This document shows positions 1-10,146 of a DNA stretch of 64,000 nucleotides, in pieces. A program made the position numbers and the translations under genes. This DNA comes from Niallia circulans (GTDB taxonomy: Bacteria; Bacillota; Bacilli; Bacillales; Cytobacillaceae), in the NCBI RefSeq assembly GCF_007273535.1, contig NZ_RIBP01000004.1:3200001-3264000 (forward strand). The letters are read 5' to 3'. Position 1 is the stretch's first letter; each line of letters opens with the position of its first letter. The notes under the pieces are model-generated. The model searched no databases. It was not told the origin of the DNA and saw only the letters and a program-made list of their open reading frames with translations.

Positions 1-202
1 AATGCAATAATAGAAATAGTGGACTGGAGCGATAGCCAGTCCACTGTTCACTACTAGGAAATAGAAACTAATCCCCGCAGAAAGCGCGAGGACAAGCCGC
101 ATAAAACGGACTAATCTTACAACCAGTCTCTATTTATAATAATTTCCTGGTCCAGGATAAAGTTAGTTGAAATAAAGCATTACTCGTCGTCTAAGCCTTT
201 TA
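1..202. other. Non-coding left edge with a strong hairpin
   Basis: I see no gene here. A 10-bp perfect stem (AGTGGACTGG at 18-27 pairing with CCAGTCCACT at 36-45, loop of 8) stands near the window edge. AGGAAAT (55-61) and ATTTCCT (143-149) could close a larger fold. The first hairpin may be the terminator of a gene outside the window, but it is followed by only a short T-rich stretch, so this is uncertain. Confidence 0.35.
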
Positions 203-727
203 TTATTTCCATCCTTTACGATCGCAAACGCTTGTTATATGACCGAGGTGGTGTTTACCATGCCAAGCATAAATCCCAATATTTCTTTTCAGTCCAACCT
301 CTCCTGACTCTGGATGAACAAACGTCTTATTTAATTGTTCTTGTGACAATGACCGCAGTAATGAAACAAGACGGGCATGCAAGGAGTCAAGGAGCTGCAG
401 GGAAACTTCCACAGCTATTTGCGAATCAGGCAGGCTTGCCCATTTGTCCTCAGCATAAGGCTTTATCACTGGATTTTCTTCTGTTAAAGCAAGCTTAAAT
501 CTTGTGTAGGCATTAATATGGCTATCGGCAACATGATGGACTACCTGGCGTATCGTCCATCCCCCGTCACGGTAAGGAGTATCCAGCTGCTCTTCAGACA
601 AGCCAGTCACAGCTTCTCTCAGCTTGGCAGGCAATTGTTCTAAATCATGTAACCATGAAGCAAGCACATCCTCTGTAAACTCATCCTCCCATTCAAACTG
701 TCCAATTGGGTATCTTAAATCTGTCAT
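203..727 (-). CDS. bstA: BstA/YfiT-type DinB-fold bacillithiol transferase
   Basis: A 174-residue cytosolic protein of the DinB/YfiT four-helix-bundle superfamily. The N-terminal YPIGQF segment and the metal-site histidines are present: HHVADSH at about 64-70 and HGKHHLGH at about 156-163. In B. subtilis YfiT (BstA) is a divalent-metal-dependent bacillithiol S-transferase that conjugates electrophiles for detoxification. The length matches the family. It is encoded 14 bases downstream of the LOG-family gene on the same strand, so the two are probably co-transcribed. Family assignment is firm; the exact thiol substrate is inferred from the Bacillus relatives. Confidence 0.88.
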   Translation of the reverse strand: MTDLRYPIGQFEWEDEFTEDVLASWLHDLEQLPAKLREAVTGLSEEQLDTPYRDGGWTIRQVVHHVADSHINAYTRFKLALTEENPVIKPYAEDKWASLPDSQIAVEVSLQLLDSLHARLVSLLRSLSQEQLNKTFVHPESGEVGLKRNIGIYAWHGKHHLGHITSVCDRKGWK

Positions 728-741
728 TTCCCTGTTCCTCC

Positions 742-1323
742 CTATGTTTGCTTCTCCGTTATATATGTCTTTATACTCGGTGGTTGATATGTATGAAACC
801 TGTCAAGCATGACTGCAGGATTCTCTTCCACAATTGCAATACTTCTGTATTTTTCTTGAAGGAATTCAGCATCTGCCATATGATTAATAAGATTCACTAA
901 GGGATCATAATAATGATTCGTATTCAATATACCGCACGGCTTTTGGTGGAGGCCGAGTTGAGCCCATGTGAAAATTTCAAAAAACTCTTCCATTGTTCCT
1001 GCACCGCCAGGCAATGTGATGAATCCATCAGCTAACTCCGTCATTTTTGCCTTTCGTTCGTGCATCGAATGAACCGTAATCAATTCCGTCAAACCTTTAT
1101 AAGCAATTTCTTTATTTTCGAGGAATTGCGGAAGCACTCCCGTTACTGTTCCTCCTTCCTCCAAGACAGCACTAGCAATGCTGCCCATCAAGCCTATACT
1201 GGAACCACCATATACTAACCCAATCTTTCTTCTGGCAAGTTCTTTCCCCAATTCTCTTGCTGCATCCATATAAATAGGAGAACTGCCTGTGCTTGAACCA
1301 CAAAAAACGGCTATTCTTTTCAC
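742..1323 (-). CDS. LOG-family (lysine decarboxylase-like fold) nucleoside 5'-monophosphate phosphoribohydrolase
   Basis: A 193-residue protein with the family signature PGGAGTMEEFFE (PGGxGTxxE) at about residues 104-115 and an N-terminal Rossmann-like FCGSS segment at 8-12. The family, which includes B. subtilis YvdD and plant LOG enzymes, removes ribose 5-phosphate from cytokinin-type or purine nucleotides. It is often mislabelled lysine decarboxylase. It starts the short operon with the BstA-like gene. The ATG follows an AAGGGGGA-type ribosome binding site. The physiological substrate in bacilli is not settled. Confidence 0.88.
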   Translation of the reverse strand: MKRIAVFCGSSTGSSPIYMDAARELGKELARRKIGLVYGGSSIGLMGSIASAVLEEGGTVTGVLPQFLENKEIAYKGLTELITVHSMHERKAKMTELADGFITLPGGAGTMEEFFEIFTWAQLGLHQKPCGILNTNHYYDPLVNLINHMADAEFLQEKYRSIAIVEENPAVMLDRFHTYQPPSIKTYITEKQT

Positions 1324-1527
1324 TATAAATCCCCCTTGTAATAAATGCCATATATACCTTCTTTTATTATAAAATGTTCTGCTTCATTTAGGAACCAAGA
1401 TTGCTAATTTTACAAAAAACGTTCATTTTTTACATAAAGACGGTCCTCCTTACAAAGCCTATGGAGGAATGGATACTTGATTATAAATGAGTCCCATTAT
1501 TTTATAATGAAAAAGGAGTCGTTTTAC

Positions 1528-2001
1528 ATGCTCACATTTGTCATAAGATGCGGCTTGATTCTTTTATCATGGTCGACTGTCTTTTTATTGCCGAAATCAT
1601 CCTTCCGTAAGTTCTTGCCAGTAACAATCTTCTCAACTGCTGTCCTTCTTGTGGAAGATATGATAGGAAGAACCTATAAACTATGGAAGGTCAAAGGAGG
1701 AAAAAGAGGGGCGACTAATAATGCGTTAACCTTTATTTTCGGGCCTTTTTTTGTCGCTAATTTATGGACCTTCCATTTTGCGTACGGACGTTTTTGGGTA
1801 TACACGATATTTAATTTGCTGGTTGATTTGATTTTTGCTTACCCGCTGCATTACTTTTTAGACAAGCTCGGTTTATATAAATTGAAAAAAGTAAAGCCAA
1901 TATTTTTGTTTTACACTGCCTTTATATATTCTATGCTCAACTACGGTTTCCAAATGTTTTTTGATAAAAATTTTATTGTAAAAGAAAAAGACCATAAATA
2001 A
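1528..2001 (+). CDS. Multi-pass membrane protein of unknown function (CBO0543-like)
   Basis: I chose the ATG at 1528 because AAGGAG at 1513-1518 sits nine bases upstream; longer readings from TTG 1477 or ATG 1507 have no ribosome binding site. The product has 157 residues with about four or five hydrophobic segments and a basic cytosolic patch (KVKGGKRG). It resembles in layout the 159-residue membrane protein at 56637-57116, and both look like the poorly characterised CBO0543 family of Firmicutes. A terminator follows immediately. No function can be assigned. Confidence 0.6.
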   Translation: MLTFVIRCGLILLSWSTVFLLPKSSFRKFLPVTIFSTAVLLVEDMIGRTYKLWKVKGGKRGATNNALTFIFGPFFVANLWTFHFAYGRFWVYTIFNLLVDLIFAYPLHYFLDKLGLYKLKKVKPIFLFYTAFIYSMLNYGFQMFFDKNFIVKEKDHK

Positions 2002-2033
2002 GCAGCAAGAAAAATTCAACTTGCTGCTTTTTG
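2001..2033 (+). terminator. Rho-independent terminator
   Basis: AGCAGCAAG (2001-2009) pairs with CTTGCTGCT (2020-2028), followed by TTTTTG. It ends the membrane-protein gene and the arm overlaps its stop codon. Confidence 0.75.
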
Positions 2034-2039
2034 TCATGA

Positions 2040-2486
2040 TTAATGTATTAACGACTTTAATAAGTCAACATGTTCTCTGTCATTATTTAATATTTGGTGA
2101 ACTAGATTCATGCTTTCATCATCGAGCTTATCTCTGACAAGCTGCTCAGACATTTTAATACCATATAAATTTTCTCCCTTTATTGCATGTTTAATGATGA
2201 CTTCATCCCCTTTGTCAGGATCAAATATATTGCCAAGAATCGATTCTGCCTTGCCAATTATCCCCTCACTATCTACCGGTTCGCCGCCTAATTGAGAAAT
2301 CCTCTCTGAAATACGATGAGCATTATTCGTATGATCTGTTAAAATGTCCGTAAAAGAGTTCTTTAAGGACATATCCTCTAGATTTTGAATAAAATGTTCA
2401 TACGAATGTATCCCCATATATTGTCCCTGCAGAAATTTATTTAATGTTTTTATCGATTGATCTGTATTCACTGTTTTCACATCCAT
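2040..2486 (-). CDS. DUF2383 ferritin-like four-helix-bundle protein
   Basis: A 148-residue all-helical protein. Acidic and histidine residues recur along the helices (YEHF, HTNNAHR, HAIKGEN, NNDREHVDLL), as in ferritin-like DUF2383/PA2169-type proteins. Members are small soluble proteins suspected of binding metal; several bacilli carry them as general-stress or spore-associated genes. No signal peptide is seen. It stands alone, convergent with the gene to its left. Family call is good; biochemical role unknown. Confidence 0.7.
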   Translation of the reverse strand: MDVKTVNTDQSIKTLNKFLQGQYMGIHSYEHFIQNLEDMSLKNSFTDILTDHTNNAHRISERISQLGGEPVDSEGIIGKAESILGNIFDPDKGDEVIIKHAIKGENLYGIKMSEQLVRDKLDDESMNLVHQILNNDREHVDLLKSLIH

Positions 2487-2650
2487 TTATTATTTTTTCA
2501 CATTTTAGAATTTACCAGTTTACACTAAAATATAGCCTCTAGTTAGAATGCTCATTTTCTATTTTTTTCATGCTCTCTGTATTCTTGTCCATTCCCTCTC
2601 ATGTAAATCATCATATGATGTTGTATACCTGATGAGCGGAGGTGAGAGAC

Positions 2651-2758
2651 ATGTCAAGAGGTTATGAAGAAAACGGTGGCGGGTACTCCAACAGCTTTGC
2701 ACTAATCGTTGTTCTATTTATTCTATTAATCATCGTAGGTGCATCTTTCTTAGGCTAA
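2651..2758 (+). CDS. YjcZ-family sporulation micropeptide
   Basis: A 35-residue peptide with a Gly/Tyr-rich N-terminus ([16 protein letters not shown]) and one C-terminal hydrophobic helix ([19 protein letters not shown]). This is the layout of the YjcZ/YxxX peptides made in the mother cell during Bacillus sporulation. GGAGGTGAG lies eight bases before the ATG. A strong terminator follows six bases after the stop. A CATATGATG element at 2612-2620 is close to a sigma-K minus-10 box, but no matching minus-35 is clear. Confidence 0.82.
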   Translation: MSRGYEENGGGYSNSFALIVVLFILLIIVGASFLG

Positions 2759-2763
2759 TACTC

Positions 2764-2813
2764 AAAAAGGAAAACGCCCTGGTCTTAAAAGACTAGGGCG
2801 TTTTCCTTTTACC
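2764..2813. terminator. Bidirectional terminator
   Basis: A long stem AAAAGGAAAACGCCCTGGTC / GACTAGGGCGTTTTCCTTTT around an AAAA loop lies between the YjcZ peptide and the convergent HemD-like gene and can serve both. Confidence 0.85.
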
Positions 2814-2814
2814 A

Positions 2815-3480
2815 TTAGGATTTCCATTCATCTGATTGTAATAGCGTTTGGGTGATTTCATCAAGTTCACTAAAACCTTGTTCCATAGCATAAGCTTTCA
2901 CCAATTTACCAACTGCTGCAAACGAAAGCATACTAAAATCTCCCAACTTCATGTCATGCCAATACTTAATAAAGAAATCAACCGCAAGTTTATTGGGAAA
3001 GATGACCGTATTCCAAGAGTCTTTCTTAAATTTAATGCGCATTTCCTCGAGATATTGCTTCTCCGGTGCTAATTTGTGTGTAATAAGAAGCTGATCATCC
3101 TCTGAATAATGGTTTACTTTCTGCTGATCATGTCCAAGTAAGATGGCAGTACCTTGTTCATATCGTGCAAGCTTACAAGGTATCCCCATTTGCTTTAAAA
3201 CTTTTCCGGATTTTTCTGATACATATTCCATTTGAAATGGCAGTTTGAATGAATGTTGCCTCACAGCCAATTGCCGAAAGAAAATGTCAATGCTTGTCGG
3301 ATTTAAAAAAATCAGCCGTTTCCCTTTAAGAATTTTCTCCAAATTATCATCAGTTAATTTGAGTTCTGTCACTTTTAAGAGTGGAAAAGATACTGTCTTA
3401 GCGCCGCGTACCTGAAAAAAGGACTCCAGCTTGCTGCGCTGTTCTCCTCCTCTAGCAATGATAATATGTTTATTAATCAT
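2815..3480 (-). CDS. HemD-like (uroporphyrinogen-III synthase fold) protein
   Basis: A protein of 221 residues from the ATG at 3480, chosen because AAGGAG lies six bases upstream; the in-frame extension to 3510 lacks a site. The N-terminal IIIARGGEQ and FPLLKVTE segments and the central IIFPNKLAVDFF-like segment match the HemD two-domain fold that cyclises hydroxymethylbilane. Sequence conservation is weak and no other heme gene is near, so it may be a diverged stand-alone member with another role. It is single, with a terminator at each flank. Confidence 0.6.
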   Translation of the reverse strand: MINKHIIIARGGEQRSKLESFFQVRGAKTVSFPLLKVTELKLTDDNLEKILKGKRLIFLNPTSIDIFFRQLAVRQHSFKLPFQMEYVSEKSGKVLKQMGIPCKLARYEQGTAILLGHDQQKVNHYSEDDQLLITHKLAPEKQYLEEMRIKFKKDSWNTVIFPNKLAVDFFIKYWHDMKLGDFSMLSFAAVGKLVKAYAMEQGFSELDEITQTLLQSDEWKS

Positions 3481-3552
3481 GTCAATCTCCTTATAACTAC
3501 TACTTAACATTATATCAAGTCAAACACAGATTTAATTACCAAAGCAAATAAA

Positions 3553-3578
3553 AAAATCAGCCCCTTAGAGCTGATTTT
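3553..3578 (-). terminator. Rho-independent terminator
   Basis: AAAATCAGC/GCTGATTTT stem with an A/T-rich tail on the minus strand, eight bases after the stop of the membrane-anchored hypothetical gene. Confidence 0.7.
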
Positions 3579-3585
3579 GTTTCCA

Positions 3586-3966
3586 TTAAGGTGCACGTTT
3601 TACCACCTCTACACTATCTACCTTATCACCAGCAAATGTGATATATACTTTATCCCCATTTTTCAAAGTTGTTTCCTCTTTCTTATCTAAAACGACAATA
3701 TCTTTTTCATCATAGTTGTTGACTGCTGAAAAATGCTTACCATCAGGTGTTTTACTTATAATAGTTGCCGAAATTGTCTGTTTTGCTTCATCATTATCTT
3801 CAATAACCTTCCTGTTAGCTTCTGTGATTATTTCAGGTTCTTTATAAACTGACTCTGCTGTTGTTTTAGGAGTAGAGTTAGAGGATAAAGTGAGTACAGC
3901 TATTATGACTAATGCCGTAGAAATGCCTGCTACTGCGTAATAGGAACGATTGCTTTTCAAATTCAT
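3586..3966 (-). CDS. Membrane-anchored extracytoplasmic hypothetical protein
   Basis: A 126-residue product with one N-terminal transmembrane helix (about residues 10-29) and a charged outer domain. The last 65 residues (TISATIISKTPDGKHFSAV ... KNGDKVYITFAGDKVDSVE) read like a small beta-barrel, similar in style to DUF3221 or OB-like surface domains. No lipobox cysteine is present, so it is an anchored protein rather than a lipoprotein. AAGGAG precedes the ATG. Function unknown. Confidence 0.65.
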   Translation of the reverse strand: MNLKSNRSYYAVAGISTALVIIAVLTLSSNSTPKTTAESVYKEPEIITEANRKVIEDNDEAKQTISATIISKTPDGKHFSAVNNYDEKDIVVLDKKEETTLKNGDKVYITFAGDKVDSVEVVKRAP

Positions 3967-4051
3967 CCTTAAGACTCCTTTTTGTTCCTTAAATACCCGC
4001 TAAGGATTGGACTAAACAGGTTTGGGCATTTTTTGCGGAACAATTGGAGCC

Positions 4052-4300
4052 TTAGAACTTTTCACTGTATTTTTCGTATAGCATAAGGGATGTATGTGGT
4101 AGCCACTTACGCTTTTCAGGGTCTGCGTAATAATGCAAAAACGCTTGTTTTTCCTTTTCACTAAACGCCTTTGCAGCACTGAGATGGTCACTGCAAAACC
4201 AGTTCACCTTGTCTGGACTATCCCATGCACTAAACGGAAAAAGCTTGTCAGCACCGCGTACTTTACAAGCAAGACCCTCACATTTTTCTGCCTTAACCAT
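4052..4300 (-). CDS. Small cytosolic hypothetical protein with two cysteines
   Basis: An 82-residue product from ATG 4300, nine bases after GAGGGG; ATG 4306 and TTG 4309 are possible longer starts. It contains a C-x4-C pair near the N-terminus (EKCEGLAC), a WFCSDH segment and a C-terminal WLPHTSLMLYEKY. This could be a small metal-binding domain, but I do not recognise the family. It is a single gene. Confidence 0.6.
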   Translation of the reverse strand: MVKAEKCEGLACKVRGADKLFPFSAWDSPDKVNWFCSDHLSAAKAFSEKEKQAFLHYYADPEKRKWLPHTSLMLYEKYSEKF

Positions 4301-4519
4301 CTCCATCAACCCCTCTAATGCAGCTTACTCTTTACCTTGTCTCACTTAAGAGAATATATGCAGTAAAGGGGGGGACTTGCTGAGAGATAAAAAAAGACTA
4401 AGCAAAAGATTGCCTCATTACTTGTTAGATTCTTTTACTTATTTTTCAAGATTTTTTAACAAGTTGTTTATATTCACCGCATAGAATGAAATTAAACTAT
4501 TTTAAGGCGGGGGATTTAT

Positions 4520-4621
4520 ATGAAGCTTAAAAGCATCATTTGTTTTTTTAAAAGGAATCACAAGTATAGCTATTACTCAGACAAATGTGTGAGATGCGGC
4601 AAAGAAAAACAGCATTATTGA
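4520..4621 (+). CDS. 33-residue Cys/His micropeptide, copy 1
   Basis: An ATG preceded by AAGGCGGGGGA opens 33 codons ending in TGA. The peptide has C8, H14, C23 and C26, i.e. C-x5-H-x8-C-x2-C, ending CVRCGKEKQHY. A second gene at 58162-58260 encodes a 32-residue peptide with exactly the same spacing and matching residues (ICxFxRxHKxxYYxDKCxxCGK). Conservation of two copies 53 kb apart, each with a good ribosome binding site, argues these are real. The metal-ligand spacing suggests a single zinc site. The layout recalls DUF1660-type small phage proteins, but I do not claim homology. Confidence 0.68.
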   Translation: MKLKSIICFFKRNHKYSYYSDKCVRCGKEKQHY

Positions 4622-4682
4622 CTAGTCAGATTACTCCCATTTTTAAACATCAAAGGCTTACAGTATATTTTGGACAAAATAA

Positions 4683-4710
4683 AAGAGGCATCCTTTGCAA
4701 TGCCTCATTT
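4683..4710 (+). terminator. Probable terminator hairpin
   Basis: GAGGCAT (4685-4691) and ATGCCTC (4700-4706) flank an 8-base loop with a short T-rich tail, about 65 bases after the micropeptide stop. Confidence 0.5.
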
Positions 4711-4737
4711 CCCCATTAATTATATGTATTTTGTGTT

Positions 4738-5010
4738 CTAACTTTTAATTTTGTTTATAAGCCTCATTATTTGATTATCAAGCTCTTCATTTCTATCACG
4801 AAAATAATTAAAATCCTCTTCTAAGCCTATTAGCGTACATCTCAAGATTTTTTTATTAATCTTATTTTTTATGTTTATGAGTTTTTGAATATCTTTGATT
4901 ATTTCGACTTTTTCACGCAGATACAGACTCCCCCAACCTCCTTCCCATATTATTATTAGATAAATGAGAAAAAAGGACAATAACAATTGCTCGACAATTA
5001 TTGACAGCAC
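4738..5010 (-). CDS. Possible Spo0E-like small protein with N-terminal hydrophobic segment
   Basis: An open frame of 90 codons. The last 50 residues have the Spo0E-type arrangement: a first helix (INIKNKINKKIL), a GL turn, then a second helix with the ELD motif (RNEELDNQIMRLINK). Spo0E-family peptides dephosphorylate Spo0A~P. The GL-to-ELD distance is about two residues longer than usual and the SQELD serine is replaced by NEELD. The GTG at 5010 has no ribosome binding site; AAGGAGG lies inside the frame without a normal start codon after it. Both the start and the reality of the gene are doubtful. Confidence 0.35.
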   Translation of the reverse strand: MLSIIVEQLLLSFFLIYLIIIWEGGWGSLYLREKVEIIKDIQKLINIKNKINKKILRCTLIGLEEDFNYFRDRNEELDNQIMRLINKIKS

Positions 5011-5317
5011 TTAATTACGTTTCTTTCTTTTAGGTATTTTTACAGGGTAAAGTGTAAGTTATTTACTTTACTTACACTACTTAAAAACTACCTAGCTAAT
5101 CAAAAATTACCTACTTTAAAAATATACGTATTATTCGCCCTTTTATAAGTGATGAGGTAAAATCATGTAGCTAGATACATTTCAGCATGGTCTTAAATTG
5201 GCCTATTTTTTTCAACTGTAAATATCGTCGTTTAATTATTTCATATTTGAAGGAATGAAATAATCTTCTTAAAGAGATAGCCAAAATTGATAGAAAATGA
5301 AGAAGTTTATGTACGAA
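5011..5317. other. AT-rich intergenic region
   Basis: I see no gene, RNA or clear promoter here. TTACACTACTT near 5070 resembles a half-site of the palindromes at 41242 and 42550, but it is not repeated as a dyad. Confidence 0.4.
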
Positions 5318-5348
5318 AAAAAACAGATGGCACTCATCTGCTTTTTTT
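5318..5348. terminator. Bidirectional terminator
   Basis: CAGATG (5324-5329) pairs with CATCTG (5335-5340), with A-tract upstream and T-tract downstream. It lies just beyond the stop of the alpha/beta hydrolase gene. Confidence 0.75.
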
Positions 5349-5356
5349 CAGGTTGT

Positions 5357-6196
5357 TCAATATTTTGCAAGAAATTGAATTAATTCCTCGTTAAATTTGT
5401 CTGGATGTGTCGCGTTAAATCCGTGTGGAGCTCCTTCAACAACGACTAACTCAGAGTTTGCCAGCATTTTGTGAGCAAGCTTACCACTTGCTTCTAATGG
5501 AACGACTCCATCTGCATCACCGTGAATAACTAATGTTGGCACAGTAATGCTGGCTAAGTCATTGCGGAAGTCTGTTCGCGCAAATGCGTCAATGCAATCA
5601 AGCGTGCCTTTTGGTGATGCAAATGCAGCAATATCACGGTTGTATAAACGGAGCGGTTCACTAACAAGGTCCTTGTTATCACCTGCTGTAAAGAAATTGT
5701 GTGTAAATTCTTCGAGGAATGCGATACGATCTGCTTTAACACCATTTTCAAATTCTGCGATTGTCGCGTCATCAAGGGCACCCTCTGGATGATCAGCTGA
5801 TTTATACATGTACGGGGGAACAGCAGCAGCTAAAACAGCTTTTTCGATGCGCTCCTCTCCATATATACTAATGTAACGCACCACTTCTCCGCCACCCATG
5901 GAAAAACCTACAAGGGTTACTTCTTTAAGCTCCAGATGCTCTATTAAAGTGTGTAAATCTTTGGCTAATATATCATAGTCATATCCGTCATATGGTTGTG
6001 ATGATTGACCAAAACCACGGCGATCATACGTAATTACGCGATATCCAGCATCAATTAACGCAGGAACTTGGGCTTCCCAAGAACGAGAGCTTAACGGCCA
6101 CCCATGAATAAGAACAATTGGTTTTCCGCTTCCATGGTCCTCATAGTATATTTTTACTGGTTCATTATTTACTGTATCAACTGTTAGTTTTGGCAT
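5357..6196 (-). CDS. Alpha/beta hydrolase (non-heme chloroperoxidase/arylesterase type)
   Basis: A 279-residue product starting at ATG 6196, eight bases after GGAGG; the upstream in-frame ATG at 6211 forms part of that binding site. The catalytic triad is visible: nucleophile serine in GFSMGGGEVV (about residue 95), aspartate in IHGDADGVVP, and histidine in GAPHGFNATH. HGWPLSSRSW gives the oxyanion loop. The pattern is that of cofactor-free haloperoxidases/perhydrolases, which in practice act as esterases. It is a single gene between terminators; the natural substrate is unknown. Confidence 0.88.
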   Translation of the reverse strand: MPKLTVDTVNNEPVKIYYEDHGSGKPIVLIHGWPLSSRSWEAQVPALIDAGYRVITYDRRGFGQSSQPYDGYDYDILAKDLHTLIEHLELKEVTLVGFSMGGGEVVRYISIYGEERIEKAVLAAAVPPYMYKSADHPEGALDDATIAEFENGVKADRIAFLEEFTHNFFTAGDNKDLVSEPLRLYNRDIAAFASPKGTLDCIDAFARTDFRNDLASITVPTLVIHGDADGVVPLEASGKLAHKMLANSELVVVEGAPHGFNATHPDKFNEELIQFLAKY

Positions 6197-6397
6197 TTCT
6201 CCAACCTCCATTTATAAATTGTTTTTTAAACCAAACTTATGTTAAAGCATCTAATTTTCTTTACAAAAGCCAACATTACTGTACTATACCCAACAATTTT
6301 TCTCGGTAATCGTCTGATTTATATTCATACCATTCTATTACTATCATCAGCATTGCTTTTACCCACCTGGTAAAGCATTTTAAAAGCAATAACACAT

Positions 6398-6433
6398 TTA
6401 AAAAAGATGCCTCCTTAAAAAGGAAAGCATCTC
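6398..6433 (-). terminator. Terminator of mqo
   Basis: AGATGC/GCATCT outer stem with an inner CCTT/AAGG stem, followed on the minus strand by a T-run. Confidence 0.7.
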
Positions 6434-6461
6434 TATAGTAAAAACCTTTATCATAACTTTT

Positions 6462-7961
6462 TTAACTGTAAAACGGTTCTTTTTCAGTAGTAATGAGGGA
6501 CTGAGTTGTTGATGTATGGACTTCTTCTAATAATGCTGGGTTTTCCATTAAAGAAAGACCATATGAAGGAATCATCTCTTTAATTTTCGGCCTCCACTCT
6601 TCGATATGCTGTGGGAAGCATTTGTCGAGTACCTCAAGCATGACCTGAACTGCTGTGGAAGCGCCTGGTGAAGCGCCAAGCAGTGCTGCAATGGAGCCGT
6701 CACCTGCTGTTATTACCTCTGTGCCGAACTGTAGCGTTCCCTTCCCAGCATCCGTGTCTTTAATTACTTGCACTCTTTGGCCAGCAACTACTAAATCCCA
6801 ATCCTCCATCTTTGCATTCGGAATAAACTCACGCAGTTCTTCCATGCGCTGTTCCTTTGACAACATCACCTGCTGAATCAAATACTTAGTTAATCCCATA
6901 TTTTTTGCACCCGCTGACAGCATGGTGAAAATATTATCTGGTTTTACAGACGTGATTAAATCAAACATAGAGCCAGTTTTCAAAAATTTCGGCGAAAAGC
7001 CAGCGAATGGTCCAAACAGCAGCGATTTTTTATTATCAATAAAGCGTGTATCCAAATGGGGCACGGACATTGGCGGTGCACCGACTTTAGCCTTTCCATA
7101 TACTTTTGCGTGGTGCTGATTGACAATATCAGGATTCTTACACACCATGAAAATACCGCTAACTGGGAAGCCGCCAATATGCTTGCCTTCTGGAATACCT
7201 GATTTTTGCAGCAAATGCAAGCTTCCGCCTCCGCCTCCAATAAACACAAATTTTGCAGTATGGCGTTCAATCGTGTTTTTTTGCAGATTACGTACGGTCA
7301 GTTCCCATAAACCGTCCTTAGTCCGTTTTAAATCATGAACACTATGCTTATATTTAATTGTCACACCATTATCATCAAGATGGTTAAACAGCATGCGTGT
7401 TAATGCACCGAAGTTAACGTCTGTTCCTGAATCAATTTTCGTGGCTGCAATCGGTTCATTTCCATTGCGGCCATCCATGATAAGGGGAATCCAGTCCTGC
7501 AGTTTTTCTGGATTATCGGAAAATTCCATTCCTGCAAATAAGGGATTGTTTGACAGCGCTTTAAATCTTTTCCTTAAAAAACTAACATTTTCTTCGCCTT
7601 CAACTAAACTCATATGAGGTAATGGCATAATAAAATCCTTCGGGTTATGTATGCGCTTACTGTTAACGAGATAAGACCAAAACTGCATGGAAACTTGGAA
7701 TTGTTCGTTAATATTAATTGCTTTGCTGATATCAATCGATCCGTCTGGTCTTTCAACAGTATAATTCAGCTCACATAACGCAGCATGCCCTGTCCCCGCA
7801 TTATTCCATTCGTTTGAGCTTTCCTCTCCTGTGTTTGCAAGTTTCTCAAATACTGTAATCTTCCAGTCAGGCACTAATTCTTTCAGAAGTGTCCCCAATG
7901 TTGCACTCATGATTCCGGTACCAATTAAGAAAACATCTGTGTTAGTTTCTCTTTTGCTCAT
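6462..7961 (-). CDS. mqo: Malate:quinone oxidoreductase
   Basis: A 499-residue FAD-dependent peripheral membrane enzyme that oxidises malate to oxaloacetate and passes electrons to the quinone pool. The FAD-binding start reads [18 protein letters not shown], and family segments [29 protein letters not shown] and [11 protein letters not shown] are present. Length is normal. It is monocistronic, with its own terminator and a 650-base upstream region. In bacilli it complements or replaces soluble malate dehydrogenase. Confidence 0.97.
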   Translation of the reverse strand: MSKRETNTDVFLIGTGIMSATLGTLLKELVPDWKITVFEKLANTGEESSNEWNNAGTGHAALCELNYTVERPDGSIDISKAININEQFQVSMQFWSYLVNSKRIHNPKDFIMPLPHMSLVEGEENVSFLRKRFKALSNNPLFAGMEFSDNPEKLQDWIPLIMDGRNGNEPIAATKIDSGTDVNFGALTRMLFNHLDDNGVTIKYKHSVHDLKRTKDGLWELTVRNLQKNTIERHTAKFVFIGGGGGSLHLLQKSGIPEGKHIGGFPVSGIFMVCKNPDIVNQHHAKVYGKAKVGAPPMSVPHLDTRFIDNKKSLLFGPFAGFSPKFLKTGSMFDLITSVKPDNIFTMLSAGAKNMGLTKYLIQQVMLSKEQRMEELREFIPNAKMEDWDLVVAGQRVQVIKDTDAGKGTLQFGTEVITAGDGSIAALLGASPGASTAVQVMLEVLDKCFPQHIEEWRPKIKEMIPSYGLSLMENPALLEEVHTSTTQSLITTEKEPFYS

Positions 7962-8565
7962 ATTAACCTTCCCTTTACATTAGTGTATTCGCAGAAAGGA
8001 TGCAGGCGCTCTTTATGAACACACCATTTCTGTCTTCGTTTTTTGATACTCTCATTAACTATTATAATTATTTACAAATAAAATTATCTACCATTATCTG
8101 ATAATTATATACTATTTACAGCATTTAAAAAAGGATAAGTTCTCTTTGAACTTCTTTTATAAGTATAAATCCCCATTTAAAGCAGTTTTCGCCAGAAAAA
8201 AATCCACTTACAGCCTAAAGTTTAAGATGCAATATGTATACCCTCTTTCCACAATGTATGCAAAAAGAATGTATTTTATTAAAACCACATACATCTATTT
8301 AGAAAAAGCAATAAGAAAAACTCTTCGAGAATATTATTTCAAAAAAATAATTATCTTTAATAATATGTTATGAACCAAGAAGGTTTTTTCTGCTTTTCAT
8401 AACTGACAACAGTAGCTAAACCGCTCCAATTCCCTATGTATGTCAGCCCTTCTTAGATTGTTTTTGCTCATGCATATAAATCTTAATAGCAAGGAATCTT
8501 AAACGCTATTTTGTTATGATAAACGATGCGTTAATGAAGAAAAGTAATATCTTGCTATATAAATT
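7962..8565. other. Long AT-rich intergenic region between mqo and gdhA
   Basis: About 600 bases with no convincing gene. One plus-strand open frame (8146-8373) has no ribosome binding site and a composition expected from random AT-rich sequence. Promoter elements of mqo must lie near 7970-8100. Confidence 0.5.
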
Positions 8566-8592
8566 AAGAAGGCCACAGTCTTGTGACCTTCC
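8566..8592 (-). terminator. Terminator of gdhA
   Basis: GAAGGxCACA/TGTGxCCTTC stem with one mismatch and an AT-rich minus-strand tail, 19 bases after the gdhA stop. Confidence 0.65.
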
Positions 8593-8610
8593 TGATTTAT
8601 TCTGTTCACT

Positions 8611-10008
<1,398 letters not shown>

Positions 10009-10115
10009 TCAGCCCCTAAAAATAATTTAAAGTTTAGAAAATTCCTTTTCTTTCAAGTGGTTTCATTTTATAATTTTGTAATTGATAGTTCCAATACTAA
10101 TTTCGGATGAAATTC

Positions 10116-10130
10116 ATGCGTTAAACGCAT
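10116..10130. promoter_or_regulatory. Perfect T-N11-A dyad, probable LysR operator
   Basis: ATGCGTTAAACGCAT has perfect 7-bp arms around a single A and contains T-N11-A, the LysR-family recognition pattern. It lies 17 bases before the start codon of the LysR gene and about 115 bases before gdhA. Overlap with the regulator's own leader fits autoregulation. Confidence 0.7.
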
Positions 10131-10146
10131 TAGGAGAATGATAACC

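Noticed and set aside
1..202. Structured RNA at the left edge
   Set aside because: Hairpins are present, but I could not match any known RNA family and the window edge cuts the context.
8146..8373. 75-codon plus-strand open frame between mqo and gdhA
   Set aside because: No ribosome binding site, Lys/Tyr/Phe-rich composition expected from AT-rich non-coding DNA, no recognisable motif.
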